Shown: piece by piece, positions 52,673-61,760 of the stretch
Layout: each line of letters starts with the position of its first letter
Numbering within the stretch: the first letter of the stretch is position 1
DNA from: Bremerella volcania
Lineage (GTDB): Bacteria > Planctomycetota > Planctomycetia > Pirellulales > Pirellulaceae
Direction of reading: 5' to 3'
Assembly (NCBI RefSeq): GCF_007748115.1
Contig: NZ_CP036289.1
Coordinates: 4,526,001 to 4,590,000, forward strand
DNA: 64,000 nucleotides
The notes under the pieces: model-generated
Database searches by the model: none
What the model was told of the DNA's origin: nothing
The model's input: the letters and a program-made list of their open reading frames with translations, nothing else
Translations under genes and position numbers: made by a program

Positions 52673-53653
52673 ATGCGTGTCTTTTCGTCGGTTGTCCTGC
52701 CAGCGTTCGTCACGATCGCATTGTCCGTCACGGCTTCCGCATCTCAAGCGGCTCCAGTGAAAGTTTTTATCCTGTGCGGCCAATCCAACATGGAGGGAAA
52801 AGGGGCGATCAAGCATCTAGAGCAGTTGCTCGCCGACCCAGCCACAGCCAAGGCGTATCAGCACCTGCGTAACGACAACGGCTGGATCGAACGTAACGAT
52901 GTGTTCATTAAGTACAACGACGACCGCGGCCAAGGCAAACTGGGCCTCGGCTACGGCACGCCGACCAATCGCTTCGGTCCGGAACTTCAGTTTGGTCACG
53001 TGGTGGGCAATGCGTTCGATGAGAAGGTGCTGATCATCAAGTGTGCCTGGGGGGGACGAGCGTTGGCGGTCCGCTTTCGTCCGCCGAGTTCCGGCAAGGG
53101 AGATTACACCCAGCGAAATCGCGAAACGAAAGAACTCGAACCGCTGCCAGAAGAGACATACGGAGAAGCGTATCGCGATACCATTCGCATCGTGAAGGAG
53201 ACGCTGGCGGGCATCGACCAGGTGGTTCCCGACTACGATCCGCAGGAAGGTTACGAGTTGTCCGGATTCGTATTCTTTCAAGGCTTCAATGACATCATCG
53301 ACCAGAAGAAGATGGACGAGTATGGCCAGAACCTGGAAAACCTCGTTCGTGACGTCCGCAAGGACTTGGATGCTCCCAAGCTTCCCTTCGTCATCGGCGA
53401 ACTGGGGCAGCAAGGGGTCGAACCCGAGAAGAGGTACGCCCAGAAGCACTTTGCATTTCGCAAGATGCAGGAAGATGTTTCCAAGTTGCCTGAATTCACA
53501 GGAAACGTCGCCTTCGTCAAAACGAGCCCTTACATCGTGAAGGATGGCGAGTCATTCGACGGCGGCTATCACTACTACGGCCGAGCCGATACGTTCTTCA
53601 ACATCGGAAACGCATTTGGGGAAGCGATGGTGAAGATGGTGAAATCGAACTGA
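52673..53653 (+). CDS. Secreted SASA-type esterase, second copy
   Basis: From ATG 52673 (GGAG seven bases upstream) the product is 326 residues with a signal peptide ending near SASQAAPVKV. It has the SASA start VFILCGQSNMEGKGAIKHLEQ with the nucleophile Ser, then GPELQFGHVVG, IIKCAWGGRAL, and the C-terminal DGGYHYYGRADTFFNIG region containing the His. The body differs from the family member at 13.3 kb, with a large insert (~TKELEPLPEETYGEAYRDTI). It likely deacetylates a carbohydrate. Neighbour of the sulfatase and glycoside hydrolase group. Confidence 0.85.
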   Translation: MRVFSSVVLPAFVTIALSVTASASQAAPVKVFILCGQSNMEGKGAIKHLEQLLADPATAKAYQHLRNDNGWIERNDVFIKYNDDRGQGKLGLGYGTPTNRFGPELQFGHVVGNAFDEKVLIIKCAWGGRALAVRFRPPSSGKGDYTQRNRETKELEPLPEETYGEAYRDTIRIVKETLAGIDQVVPDYDPQEGYELSGFVFFQGFNDIIDQKKMDEYGQNLENLVRDVRKDLDAPKLPFVIGELGQQGVEPEKRYAQKHFAFRKMQEDVSKLPEFTGNVAFVKTSPYIVKDGESFDGGYHYYGRADTFFNIGNAFGEAMVKMVKSN

Positions 53654-53685
53654 CTTCGCCCACATGTTTCACTGTCGCTCTTGCG

Positions 53686-54030
53686 TTGGTCAACCGTATG
53701 CCACGACACTCCATTTCGATCGGGTTAGACATCGTGCTGCCAATTGTGTTTGGCACGTTGTTCGTCCTGAACATTGTCTTCATGATGGCCGTGCCGTTCG
53801 CTTGGATGGCGTTGCTCCACATGCATTCGGATTCACGGCGAGACAAGAAACTCTCGCCGCTTCCGCTGTTTGGTAGCTCAGTGGGTGCATGTATTTTCGG
53901 CACGATTGTGTTTTCGGCTGCTTCCTACGAGCCGACGAAAACAAGGCTTCAACACCTAAGCCACGAATTGAGGTTTCCCTCGAAAGATAACGAGCGTGAC
54001 TCTTCACAACAGGTACAGTTGTGCAATTGA
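53686..54030 (+). CDS. Small membrane protein, uncertain
   Basis: This open frame (114 codons from TTG 53686; ATG 53698 is more likely) encodes two hydrophobic segments (DIVLPIVFGTLFVLNIVFMM, GSSVGACIFGTIVFSAASY) around a short polar loop and a charged tail. I recognise nothing in it. There is no clear ribosome-binding site; membrane-type composition is the only support. It lies between the SASA esterase and an oppositely directed hypothetical gene. Confidence 0.4.
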   Translation: MVNRMPRHSISIGLDIVLPIVFGTLFVLNIVFMMAVPFAWMALLHMHSDSRRDKKLSPLPLFGSSVGACIFGTIVFSAASYEPTKTRLQHLSHELRFPSKDNERDSSQQVQLCN

Positions 54031-54043
54031 AGAACGCTTTCGC

Positions 54044-54493
54044 TTACTTATTCAGAAGCGCCCCTTCCAACTCAATCTTCATTCCAGCGTCAAGCAAAGC
54101 CGAACACTGAGTCCCCAACAGAGAGCGATAGTCCGGACAAAAACGAGCCAAGCGCTTGCAGGTCTCTTTTTCGGATGACGCAAGGGGAGTCTGAATCCTT
54201 GGCCAAGCCTGATTGCCTTGAGCGAGTAAAAACTCATCACTGACACCCAGCCAGCGAATCGATAGATATTCACGAAGCAACGCAAACACTAATAAATCTA
54301 CTGGATCAGCATCGCCGACAAAAACGACTTCGCGTTTTGATTCTCGCAAGAATGCAACATCGGTAGAAATCGGAAGTCCATAACGGCCAATCACCGCTAC
54401 CTGCTTTGGCCATGCCGCGACTTGCATGCAACGTTCTGCTTGATGTGGTTTAGTAAGATAAACCGTTGTCATGGCCTTTGCGAAGTCACCCAT
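54044..54493 (-). CDS. Hypothetical protein
   Basis: The 149-residue product is not one I recognise. It includes a strand-turn-helix block with REVVFVGDADPVDLLVFALL, whose GDADPxD acidic motif resembles the Toprim-like acidic patches of DNA-acting proteins, though this is only a resemblance. It has several Cys (CMQVAAW, ETCKRLARFCPDY, GTQC). No signal peptide. The start ATG 54493 has no good ribosome-binding site; ATG 54472 is an alternative. Confidence 0.45.
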   Translation of the reverse strand: MGDFAKAMTTVYLTKPHQAERCMQVAAWPKQVAVIGRYGLPISTDVAFLRESKREVVFVGDADPVDLLVFALLREYLSIRWLGVSDEFLLAQGNQAWPRIQTPLASSEKETCKRLARFCPDYRSLLGTQCSALLDAGMKIELEGALLNK

Positions 54494-54751
54494 CCTCAGA
54501 GAAGAGTGTTCCTCGGGTAAAATGCAGAATTCACCGTCTTCATGCTTTCGAAACCAAGCTTCGATATCTTCGGCAAGTTTGGAAATAAGAAGGTTCCCTA
54601 TTTAGTTGGAATCACCTCAAGTCGTCCGTTTCAGCTCTTCGAAAACGAGTTCGCTCTCATTATTACCAATCCCATACCGCCATCAAAAAGAATTGCCCGT
54701 ATAGATGTGTTTCGCAAAATACTCTAGGAAGCCTCGCAATGAACAAAGAAC

Positions 54752-56011
54752 TCAACGCTCCCCGGCATCCAGCCCCTTAAGCTGGGCTTCGTATTGATTC
54801 ACTTCTTGAAGCATCTGAGCCACTTCCGCTTTCACGGTTTGCCACTTGGCGTGGGCGGCTTGCGACATTTCGGCCGTGACGATCTCGTCACCCTGCAATA
54901 ACAACAATCGCTTGTATTCTTCGTGCCGTAAGGCTTCGACCTGCTGGGCTACTTCGAGCTGTTTTCGGGCGTTAGCGAGCCTGGCCGAGAGCGTTTGTCG
55001 CTGTTGATCTCGTTTCATGCGGTGCTCGGCATACCACTGAAGCGAGGCTTCCGCCTCGATTACCGGATCAAACTCTTTGATGCCTGCGACGCGCTGCCAG
55101 TCCTGGTCGCAGGCCCCTTCAAACGCAGATAGGATTCGATACATGTTCTGGATCGGTAACTTGCCGTCTAGGGTATCTTGAACCAATCCGGCGAGCACTT
55201 CGCGGCATGGTTCGTTTTCGTATCGCTGCAAGGCCGACAAGATCAACAGTGGCGGGCTCCCGTGCCCGTGCCGCCGGTATGCCTTGTCCAATAGCGGCAC
55301 GGCCTCCGGAGGCATGGCATAGTACAAACCGCACGCCGCCGCGGTTGCAACCTCGACATTCTCGTCTTCCAGATTCTTGAGCAGCGTCGGCACACTCTTT
55401 TCGCCCCCGTGCATCAAGGCAATCAGACCGATGATCCGATTTTCCAGCTTCGTTTCCTTCTCTAAGATCGAGATCAACGTGTCCGTGCGAAAGGGCTCGC
55501 CGGCACGGTAGAGGGCAAAGATACTGGCATACCGCACGGCGGTCGGCTGCGATGCGTCCTCGGCCAGCTCAGGCAGTTCGTTGGCCATTTGATTCTTACG
55601 CAGTTCACTCAATACCAGCACCGTCTCGTACGGAAATCGCTGAGGTGGCTTGGCGTCCCCTGAGCCACACAGACTCAGCACTTGCCGAGTCATCCCCGGC
55701 TGCAGCCCTTGGGTATCAAAAGGTGCTTCGACATTCGGTCTCAATACGTCGTAGAAAAGGATATGATAGTGGTAGTAAGCTGTATCTTTCCCACCACCAG
55801 AGCCGGAAAGCTCGCCACTTTTGCGAATCTGATCGAGCTTCTGAAGCAGCTTTTCTGGCAGGACTGGCCGCTGCTGTCGCTCAGCATCTCTCTGTTCGGC
55901 TCGCCGTCGATCGTCCTCTTCGCGGCTCGTGTAGCGAAACGGCTGTTGCCCCGGCAACTCAATGGACATCAGCCCCAAGAGAATCATCGCTATAAAAGCA
56001 CGTGTATTCAT
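54752..56011 (-). CDS. Exported HEAT-repeat protein
   Basis: The 419-residue product has an N-terminal hydrophobic signal (FIAMILLGLMSIELPGQQP), a charged stretch (REEDDRRRAEQRDAERQQR) and helical HEAT-like repeats in ~130-300 (ELPELAEDASQPTAVRYASIF, LENRIIGLIALMHGGEKS, LKNLEDENVEVATAAACGLYY). The C-terminal ~100 residues form a coiled coil (ARLANARKQLEVAQQVEALR). HEAT repeats usually mediate protein binding; here the protein would act outside the inner membrane. Another HEAT-containing protein lies at 60.4 kb. Function unknown. Confidence 0.75.
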   Translation of the reverse strand: MNTRAFIAMILLGLMSIELPGQQPFRYTSREEDDRRRAEQRDAERQQRPVLPEKLLQKLDQIRKSGELSGSGGGKDTAYYHYHILFYDVLRPNVEAPFDTQGLQPGMTRQVLSLCGSGDAKPPQRFPYETVLVLSELRKNQMANELPELAEDASQPTAVRYASIFALYRAGEPFRTDTLISILEKETKLENRIIGLIALMHGGEKSVPTLLKNLEDENVEVATAAACGLYYAMPPEAVPLLDKAYRRHGHGSPPLLILSALQRYENEPCREVLAGLVQDTLDGKLPIQNMYRILSAFEGACDQDWQRVAGIKEFDPVIEAEASLQWYAEHRMKRDQQRQTLSARLANARKQLEVAQQVEALRHEEYKRLLLLQGDEIVTAEMSQAAHAKWQTVKAEVAQMLQEVNQYEAQLKGLDAGER

Positions 56012-56129
56012 GCTGTTTTCGCTCCGAGATCGGTACTTCTCACCATGAATTGTCCCATGCCAGGCGAGACGAATGAATGAACCATCTGGTTTTCTTTAGT
56101 TCCCCGAAATCACGTGGTAACCAGGCACC

Positions 56130-56182
56130 TTGCCACCGAGGCCCGGCTCAGTTAAGATTTCTCTAATGAGAATTACTCTCAA
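56130..56182 (+). promoter_or_regulatory. feo promoter with Fur box
   Basis: TTGCCA (56130-56135) and TAAGAT (56153-56158) are 17 bases apart. Just downstream TGAGAATTACTCTCA (56168-56182) matches the 7-1-7 Fur site TGATAAT-N-ATTATCA at 11 of 14 positions, over the likely start of transcription. FeoA begins 14 bases later. This fits Fe(II)-Fur repression of iron uptake. Confidence 0.72.
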
Positions 56183-56196
56183 TTAGCAGGCAAGAG

Positions 56197-56424
56197 ATGC
56201 TTCCCGATATCCCCTTAAACATGGTTCAGCCTGGGTCCGTAGTGCGGATCTCCCAAGTCGTTGGTGGGCAAGACGATGTGAAACGTATGGCCGAGATGGG
56301 CCTTCAGACGGGAACGGAAGTCGAGATGCTTCAGAGCGGCAGTCCTTGCATCGTGCGTGTAGGGCAGGCGAAGCTTTGTTTTCGACAGTCGGACATCTTG
56401 AACATTCTGGTCAGTACGGACTAA
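56197..56424 (+). CDS. feoA: FeoA-domain protein, first copy
   Basis: The 75-residue SH3-like product carries the FeoA pattern: a short N terminus (MLPDIPLNMVQPGSVVRISQ), VKRMAEMGLQTGTEVEMLQSGSPCIVRVGQAKLCFRQSDILNILV. FeoA is a small cytoplasmic protein that assists FeoB in ferrous iron uptake. It is followed five bases later by a second FeoA gene, so the two are co-translated. The Fur box is directly upstream. Confidence 0.88.
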   Translation: MLPDIPLNMVQPGSVVRISQVVGGQDDVKRMAEMGLQTGTEVEMLQSGSPCIVRVGQAKLCFRQSDILNILVSTD

Positions 56425-56429
56425 GCATT

Positions 56430-56654
56430 ATGTCGAAGTTGTCGCAGCTCTCGGTCGGCCAAGAGGCCGTCATCGCCTCGATCGATGCCTCCAGCGTGGC
56501 AGCCGTGCGACTGATGGAAATGGGGATGACCCCTGGCTGTAGCGTCAAAATGATTGGCTCGGCCCCCTTTGGTGATCCCTTGGAGGTGGAGATTCGCGGT
56601 TACCACCTGAGCCTGCGTAAGACGGAAGCCGACTTGGTGGAACTCGTGAGTTAA
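56430..56654 (+). CDS. feoA: FeoA-domain protein, second copy
   Basis: From ATG 56430 the product is 74 residues; an extension to 56346 overlaps the first feoA and is not used. It again reads as an SH3-like FeoA: LSVGQEAVIASIDASSVAAVRLMEMGMTPGCSVKMIG, then ATPFGD-like SAPFGDPLEVEIRGYHLSLRK. Two FeoA genes ahead of feoB occur in several phyla; the two here are clearly not identical and may have different roles at FeoB. The feoB gene starts 94 bases later. Confidence 0.88.
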   Translation: MSKLSQLSVGQEAVIASIDASSVAAVRLMEMGMTPGCSVKMIGSAPFGDPLEVEIRGYHLSLRKTEADLVELVS

Positions 56655-56748
56655 TTCAGCAGCAAATATCGTCCTCGCCTTTCTGCCCGTTACCCAGCGC
56701 GACGTTTCTCGGATTCCTACAAGCAGCCAACCCCAATAAGCCCACTGA

Positions 56749-58965
56749 ATGTCTGTCGACGCCCCTGCTCGAACGTTAAACGTCGCCCTGGTCGGAAACC
56801 CCAACACCGGCAAGTCGACCCTCTTTAACGCCTTGTCCGGTATCCGTCAAAAAACGGGCAACTACCCCGGCGTGACCGTCGAAAAGAAGCATGGTTCGTT
56901 TACGCACAAAGGTCAGAAGGTCGAATTGATCGACCTGCCAGGCACCTACAGCCTCGCCCCACGTTCGCCCGATGAAATGGTGACGGTCGACGTCCTGCTT
57001 GGCCGGCAAGCCAACGAAACCAAGCCTAACGCCGTGATGGTGATTGTGGATGCCAGCAATCTCGAGCGCAACTTGTACATCGTCAGCCAGGTCAAGGAAC
57101 TCGGCCTGCCTACCGTAGTGGCCCTGAACATGGGGGACATCGCCAGGGACAAAGGGATCTCGGTCGATGTTATTCAGTTGTCGCAACGACTTGGCGTGCC
57201 AATCGTCGCCACCCAGGCCAACCGTCGCGGAGGCCTCGACCAGCTGCGCGACACGATTGTCTCGCTGCTGGATAGCGACTCTATCCCGGTCGAAAGTCCT
57301 TTCCCGGAAGAGTTTCGCGACAAGGTTGGCCAACTGCATGCCAAACTTCAGGAGCATGACGAACAATCGACTCGCTATTTGGCGGAACGTCTATTGCTGG
57401 ACACGAGCGGCTACCTCGAAAAGGAACTCACCAGCGGCGGGAAGGAACTTCACAACTGGATTGTCGAGTCCCGTAATCAACTTGCTGAATTGGGCCAGCC
57501 GGTGCCGGCGATCGAAGCCATCTCTCGATATAAGTGGGTGCAAGAGGTCCTCGATGGGATCGTCACGCGGGAAGCAACCCGCAAAGTTACGCTCTCGGAT
57601 CGCATCGATCGAATCCTGACCAATCGAATCGGCGGGACGATCTTCTTTATCTTCATCATGACCCTTATGTTCCAGGCCGTTTTTAGCGACCTGGTCGCAG
57701 GGAATCTGATGGGTTACATCGAAGGTTTCTTTGAAATCATCGCTGGCTTTGTCGATGCCAGCCTGGCCGATGGAGCCCTTAAGTCGCTGCTGATCGATGG
57801 CGTGATCGCGGGCGTCGGTGGTGTGCTGGTATTCCTGCCACAGATTTGTATTCTGTTCTTCTTCATCGCCATCCTGGAAGATTGCGGATACCTGGCCCGG
57901 GCAGCCTACTTAATGGATCGCTTGTTCAGCAAGATTGGGCTGAGTGGGAAGTCCTTTATCCCGCTGCTTTCCAGTTTCGCTTGTGCGATTCCTGGGATCA
58001 TGGCGGCACGCGTGATCGAGAACCGTCGCGATCGCCTGATCACCATCCTGGTCGCGCCGCTGATGAGCTGTAGCGCACGCATGCCGGTCTATGTGCTGCT
58101 GACCGCGGCATTCATCCCGGATGAAACGATCGGCGGGGTCCTTTCGCTGCATACGCTGGTCATGCTCAGCATGTATCTGCTAGGGATCCTGGCGGCAGTG
58201 GGCGTGGCGTTCGTGCTTCGCCGGACGATCCTTCCAGGTGAAACGCCTCCCTTCGTGATGGAACTTCCCAGCTACAAATTTCCGTCGATCTCGGGCGTAT
58301 TGATGGTGATGGTGGAGAAGGGATGGGCGTTCGTCAAACGCGCCGGGACGCTGATCTTCGCGATGACGGTGATCGTGTGGGCCCTTTCCTACTTCCCACG
58401 CGACGAAGAGGCCGCCACGGCCCCATTTGCCGAAGAAATCGCTCAGCTGGAAACTCAACTGGAAAGTGCCAGCGATGAGGAAGCCGCCCAAATCGAACAT
58501 CGCCTGGCGGAAATCAACAACCAGATCGACGGCGAACTGCTTCGCGGCAGTTTCCTCGGCATGGCCGGGCATTGGATCGAGCCAGTTGTCAGGCCGCTGG
58601 GTTGGGACTGGAAGATCGGCAGCGCTGCGATCGCCTCGTTCCCGGCACGTGAGGTGATCATCAGTACGATGGGGGTCCTCTACAACTTGGGTGGTGAAGA
58701 AGACGAAGAGTCCGCCCCACTTCGCGAAACGATCAAGGAAGCCAAATGGGCCGGCACGGACGAAAACGTGTTTAACATTCCAGTCGCCTTGTCGATCATG
58801 GTCTTCTTCGCCCTATGTGCCCAATGTGCCGCTACGCTGGCCGTGATCAAACGAGAAACCAACAGTTGGCGATGGCCCATTTTCACATTCGTCTACATGA
58901 CCGTACTCGCCTACGTGGGTGCCATGATCACCTACCAGGTCTCGGCATTGGTGTTTTTGAGTTAG
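56749..58965 (+). CDS. feoB: Ferrous iron transporter FeoB
   Basis: The 738-residue product has an N-terminal GTPase domain (G1 GNPNTGKST at 16-24, G3 DLPG, G4-like NMGD) followed by a helical domain and the membrane core with FeoB motifs, such as IPLLSSFACAIPGIMAARVIENRRDR and the two Gate regions (SLADGALKSLLIDGVIAGVG; GSAAIASFPAREVIISTMGV). About ten membrane segments are visible. Unusually, a ~60-residue polar coiled coil (EEIAQLETQLESASDEEAAQ) sits between segments near residue ~555. It moves Fe(II) into the cytoplasm, regulated by GTP hydrolysis. A small hairpin follows the stop. Confidence 0.96.
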   Translation: MSVDAPARTLNVALVGNPNTGKSTLFNALSGIRQKTGNYPGVTVEKKHGSFTHKGQKVELIDLPGTYSLAPRSPDEMVTVDVLLGRQANETKPNAVMVIVDASNLERNLYIVSQVKELGLPTVVALNMGDIARDKGISVDVIQLSQRLGVPIVATQANRRGGLDQLRDTIVSLLDSDSIPVESPFPEEFRDKVGQLHAKLQEHDEQSTRYLAERLLLDTSGYLEKELTSGGKELHNWIVESRNQLAELGQPVPAIEAISRYKWVQEVLDGIVTREATRKVTLSDRIDRILTNRIGGTIFFIFIMTLMFQAVFSDLVAGNLMGYIEGFFEIIAGFVDASLADGALKSLLIDGVIAGVGGVLVFLPQICILFFFIAILEDCGYLARAAYLMDRLFSKIGLSGKSFIPLLSSFACAIPGIMAARVIENRRDRLITILVAPLMSCSARMPVYVLLTAAFIPDETIGGVLSLHTLVMLSMYLLGILAAVGVAFVLRRTILPGETPPFVMELPSYKFPSISGVLMVMVEKGWAFVKRAGTLIFAMTVIVWALSYFPRDEEAATAPFAEEIAQLETQLESASDEEAAQIEHRLAEINNQIDGELLRGSFLGMAGHWIEPVVRPLGWDWKIGSAAIASFPAREVIISTMGVLYNLGGEEDEESAPLRETIKEAKWAGTDENVFNIPVALSIMVFFALCAQCAATLAVIKRETNSWRWPIFTFVYMTVLAYVGAMITYQVSALVFLS

Positions 58966-59032
58966 TTCTCAGTTTGAAGTGAGAAGTTGACTTTCCCAGG
59001 CGATCCGTAAGGATTGGACCAAGGAGTTTCCC

Positions 59033-59266
59033 ATGTGGCAGAACCTGATTGTATTGGTCATCGTTGGCTCGGCCGCCAGTTACATTGGCTGGATCATCTT
59101 TCGCGGCATTCAGGGCGCTGCCGGATCATGCGGAGGCGGCTGCGGATCTGGTTGCGGTGCCAAGTCTCAGCCAGACAATCTCATTCAGCTGACGTCTACG
59201 CCACAACAAGAAGACTCGGCAACTTCCCCCGACCAGTCATCTACGGTAAGCTCGACTCGATCATAA
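59033..59266 (+). CDS. FeoB-associated Cys-rich membrane protein
   Basis: The 77-residue product has one hydrophobic segment (LIVLVIVGSAASYIGWIIF) and then a Gly/Cys cluster, GSCGGGCGSGCGAKS, with three Cys in seven residues. This layout is that of the FeoB-associated Cys-rich protein (sometimes annotated FeoC-like or p-type). The C terminus is a polar Ser/Thr-rich tail. It lies 67 bases after feoB in the same direction and is likely in the iron-uptake operon, where it may hand on iron or sense its redox state. Confidence 0.85.
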   Translation: MWQNLIVLVIVGSAASYIGWIIFRGIQGAAGSCGGGCGSGCGAKSQPDNLIQLTSTPQQEDSATSPDQSSTVSSTRS

Positions 59267-59310
59267 CGACGATCGACGTCATCGCTTTCCCTCTTTGAAA
59301 GGACACGCCT

Positions 59311-60222
59311 GTGGCTCAGCCGATCGCTTATTGGGAAGGAACCTGGATTCCGCGCAGTGAGTTGACGATTCCCTTGAACGATGCTGGGTTTCAATTGGGA
59401 ACGACCGTCGCGGAGCAGTGCCGCACTTTCAATGGCAAGGTCTTTCGCCTGGATCAGCATCTCGATCGACTTTGGAGAAGCCTGGAGATCGTTGACGTCC
59501 AGTCGTCTGAGTCGCGTGAATCGCTGGTCGATGTGATTCATCAAATCATCGAGCATAACTATCCCTTGCTGCCCGCTGGTGCGGACCTGGGACTTACGAT
59601 CTTCATCACGCCAGGCTCGATGGATCAGCTCTATCATCCCCATAAAACCGGCCGCCTGGCCGTGCATACGCAAATGGTGGCGTTCGATGCGTTTGCTAGT
59701 TTGTACGAAGAAGGTCAATCGCTTTTCGTTCCTAAGACACGCCAAACTCCGGTCGAATGCTGGCCACGGGAATTGAAGGTCCGCTCACGCGTACACTATT
59801 ACCTGGCCGACCTGGAAGCCAAGAAACAAGACCCCGCCGCGAGAGCAGTGCTTCTAGACCAGGACGGCTACGTGATGGAAGCCACCACCGCCAACATCGC
59901 CAAGTATCATCCCGATACGGGTCTCGAACTTCCACCTGCCGACCTGGTGTTGCCAGGCATCAGCATCGCTACACTCGAGAAGCTGGCCGACGAACTGGCC
60001 ATTCCGGTAACGCATCGGCAACTAACGCCTGAAGACTTCGCGACGGCCGATGAAGTCCTGCTCACCAGCACGTCGCCATGTATCGTGCCGTGCAACCAAT
60101 GGAACGGTAAGCCGATTAGCGTGGGCAAGCCTGGGCCGATCTTCAAGCGATTGATTTCTGCCTGGGAAGAAATGGTGGGGGTCGACATCCGCAAACAGGC
60201 CGAGCGTTTCGCGAAGAAGTAA
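59311..60222 (+). CDS. Class IV aminotransferase (BCAT/ADC-lyase type)
   Basis: The 303-residue PLP enzyme starts at GTG 59311 (GAAAGGA upstream). It has the family's opening YWEGTWIPRSELTIPLNDAGFQLG, PLP Lys in RELKVRSRVHYYLAD (~residue 155), and GYVMEATTANIAKY and VLPGISIATLEKLADELAI at the cofactor-phosphate site. The family includes branched-chain aminotransferases, D-alanine aminotransferase and 4-amino-4-deoxychorismate lyase; the LKVRSR context and NxxN loop do not decide between them. It follows the feo operon but probably has another role. Confidence 0.87.
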   Translation: MAQPIAYWEGTWIPRSELTIPLNDAGFQLGTTVAEQCRTFNGKVFRLDQHLDRLWRSLEIVDVQSSESRESLVDVIHQIIEHNYPLLPAGADLGLTIFITPGSMDQLYHPHKTGRLAVHTQMVAFDAFASLYEEGQSLFVPKTRQTPVECWPRELKVRSRVHYYLADLEAKKQDPAARAVLLDQDGYVMEATTANIAKYHPDTGLELPPADLVLPGISIATLEKLADELAIPVTHRQLTPEDFATADEVLLTSTSPCIVPCNQWNGKPISVGKPGPIFKRLISAWEEMVGVDIRKQAERFAKK

Positions 60223-60230
60223 TCCGCGAC

Positions 60231-60392
60231 TAGAGCGGTTCCAATTCATCTGTAGCGTCTTTGGCTGGCTGCGGCCGCGCCGGACTTCGTTGACCTGCAT
60301 CGGCGAATCTAGAGGATTCGCCTGCTTCGGTCGCCTTGTCCAGCTTGCCTCGCCGACGCCCAGGACGCTACATCTAACTTGGAAACGCTCTA
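60231..60392. repeat. 162-bp inverted-repeat element
   Basis: 29-base termini (60231-60259 and 60364-60392) are inverted copies with about five mismatches, reading TAGAGCGGTTCCAA... at the left and ...TTGGAAACGCTCTA at the right. The middle has a perfect 8-bp hairpin, GGCGAATC (60302-60309) with GATTCGCC (60315-60322). Much of the rest pairs loosely, so the element can fold as one long hairpin. The right end provides the TAG stop of the HEAT-protein gene. It may be a MITE-like or RNA-structure element. Confidence 0.65.
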
Positions 60393-61625
60393 ATCTCGGC
60401 GGAGATCGACGTTCAGCGGCATCTTCTTATTGGCGTACCAGGTCTTCCAGGCCATCTCGTCGAATTGATAGTCGACTTCCTCTTCGAGGACCTGTTTCAA
60501 TGCCACGCGCACTCCCTGGTTCTTGAGATCTTGCTCGATGATCTTCGGCTTTTCCTGACCAAACGACATCCCACCGCCGCCGGTGCTATCGAACGCGGCG
60601 TTCGTACGGCCCGGCTGCGTTCCACGCGTCACTTGAAACTTGTGCGTGGTCACCAGGGCATCCATCAGAGGAAGAATACTGGCGGGGTGCTTCAGTCGTC
60701 CTAAGACAATCGCAGCCCGATTGACGACCGTATTGTCCGAACTCTTGAGCTGTCCGATGAGATAACTCACCGCAACCTGATTATCTCGCTGCTCGAGCCC
60801 GATGGTGGCTCGGTCACGGAGTGAATCGTTGGGATCGTTCGCGGCCAGTTGCACCAAGGCCATCGTGGTTTGCGGCGTTTTGATGTTCGACAAGGCTTCC
60901 ACCAGAAGTTCTCGCACGGCGGGGTGGGTTTCATCTTCCAGCAATTCAATCACGGCCAGCCCCGCGTTGGGATCGGTGACCTTTCGCAGTTCCTGGGCAG
61001 CCTCCTGCGCCTTGTCACCACCACGCTTGAGCCACGATCGCCAAATGCGAACCTGCTTCCGCCATTCGACCTGCTGATCTTCGATGCTGCGATCGTTCTC
61101 GGTCATCTTGATGTCTTGCGGAAACCGCCAACGCCCACCGTCACGTACGTAACCTTGCTTGCGCATCCAGTCGTCGCGAATGATCCACTTGTTTTGAAAG
61201 CGTTCGTAGCCGAGCGCCTTGCGTGCTTCGAGGTTGTCGGGCTCGCGTTTCAGAATCTCGTTGTAGTGGTAATCGCGTTTCTCTGGCAGGTTGTTTTGAT
61301 CGCACCACTTGGCCATCTGAAATTGGCCTTCAATGGTGTCTGGCATGCGAGGAAGGAACTGCTCGTATTGTTTTAGCTGGGCCGAGAACGCGACAACCTC
61401 GCGAACGGTCGTTCGTCCGAGAATAAGTGTTCCGCTGTCAGTCTGAACCTGATACGTCGATCGCGGTGATTCATCCGGATTCAGGAGAGTCCCTTCGATC
61501 GTTCCACCACTGGTCAAATGAAAGATCTCGGCCTGAGCAACCGCGCAGCTGCCCGCGCCAATCATCGCAGCGATGATCAGGGATTTGCATAGCGATTTGA
61601 GGTGACTCTGGCTCGGCACCGGCAA
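60390..61625 (-). CDS. Exported HEAT-repeat protein
   Basis: The 411-residue product has a signal peptide (IIAAMIGAGSCAVAQAE), then a beta-rich start (LTSGGTIEGTLLNPDE, TGTLILGRTTVRE) and a TPR-like pair around NLEARKALGYERFQNKW. HEAT units occupy ~215-330 (PNAGLAVIELLEDETHPAVREL, ALVQLAANDPNDSLRDRATIG, AVSYLIGQLKSSDNTVVNRA). A C-terminal segment (VRVALKQVLEEEVDYQFDEM) follows. The stop codon TAG lies in the terminal inverted repeat of the element 60231-60392. Function unknown; proteins of this type are frequent in planctomycetes. Confidence 0.78.
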   Translation of the reverse strand: MPVPSQSHLKSLCKSLIIAAMIGAGSCAVAQAEIFHLTSGGTIEGTLLNPDESPRSTYQVQTDSGTLILGRTTVREVVAFSAQLKQYEQFLPRMPDTIEGQFQMAKWCDQNNLPEKRDYHYNEILKREPDNLEARKALGYERFQNKWIIRDDWMRKQGYVRDGGRWRFPQDIKMTENDRSIEDQQVEWRKQVRIWRSWLKRGGDKAQEAAQELRKVTDPNAGLAVIELLEDETHPAVRELLVEALSNIKTPQTTMALVQLAANDPNDSLRDRATIGLEQRDNQVAVSYLIGQLKSSDNTVVNRAAIVLGRLKHPASILPLMDALVTTHKFQVTRGTQPGRTNAAFDSTGGGGMSFGQEKPKIIEQDLKNQGVRVALKQVLEEEVDYQFDEMAWKTWYANKKMPLNVDLRRD

Positions 61626-61760
61626 ATTCCAGGGGAAAAATGGCGAAGAAAAACCTATCTCTAAGTATACGAACCGCTTAGCTTCGGTTCCAAGAATTGG
61701 CCGCAGAAATCAGAAAATGCGGATTGTAGGCATCATGCCGGGGGTACCCAACACGAAAAC

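Noticed and set aside
54542..54727. Small plus-strand open frame of 61 codons
   Set aside because: No ribosome-binding site and no recognisable pattern between two minus-strand genes; support too weak to list as a gene.
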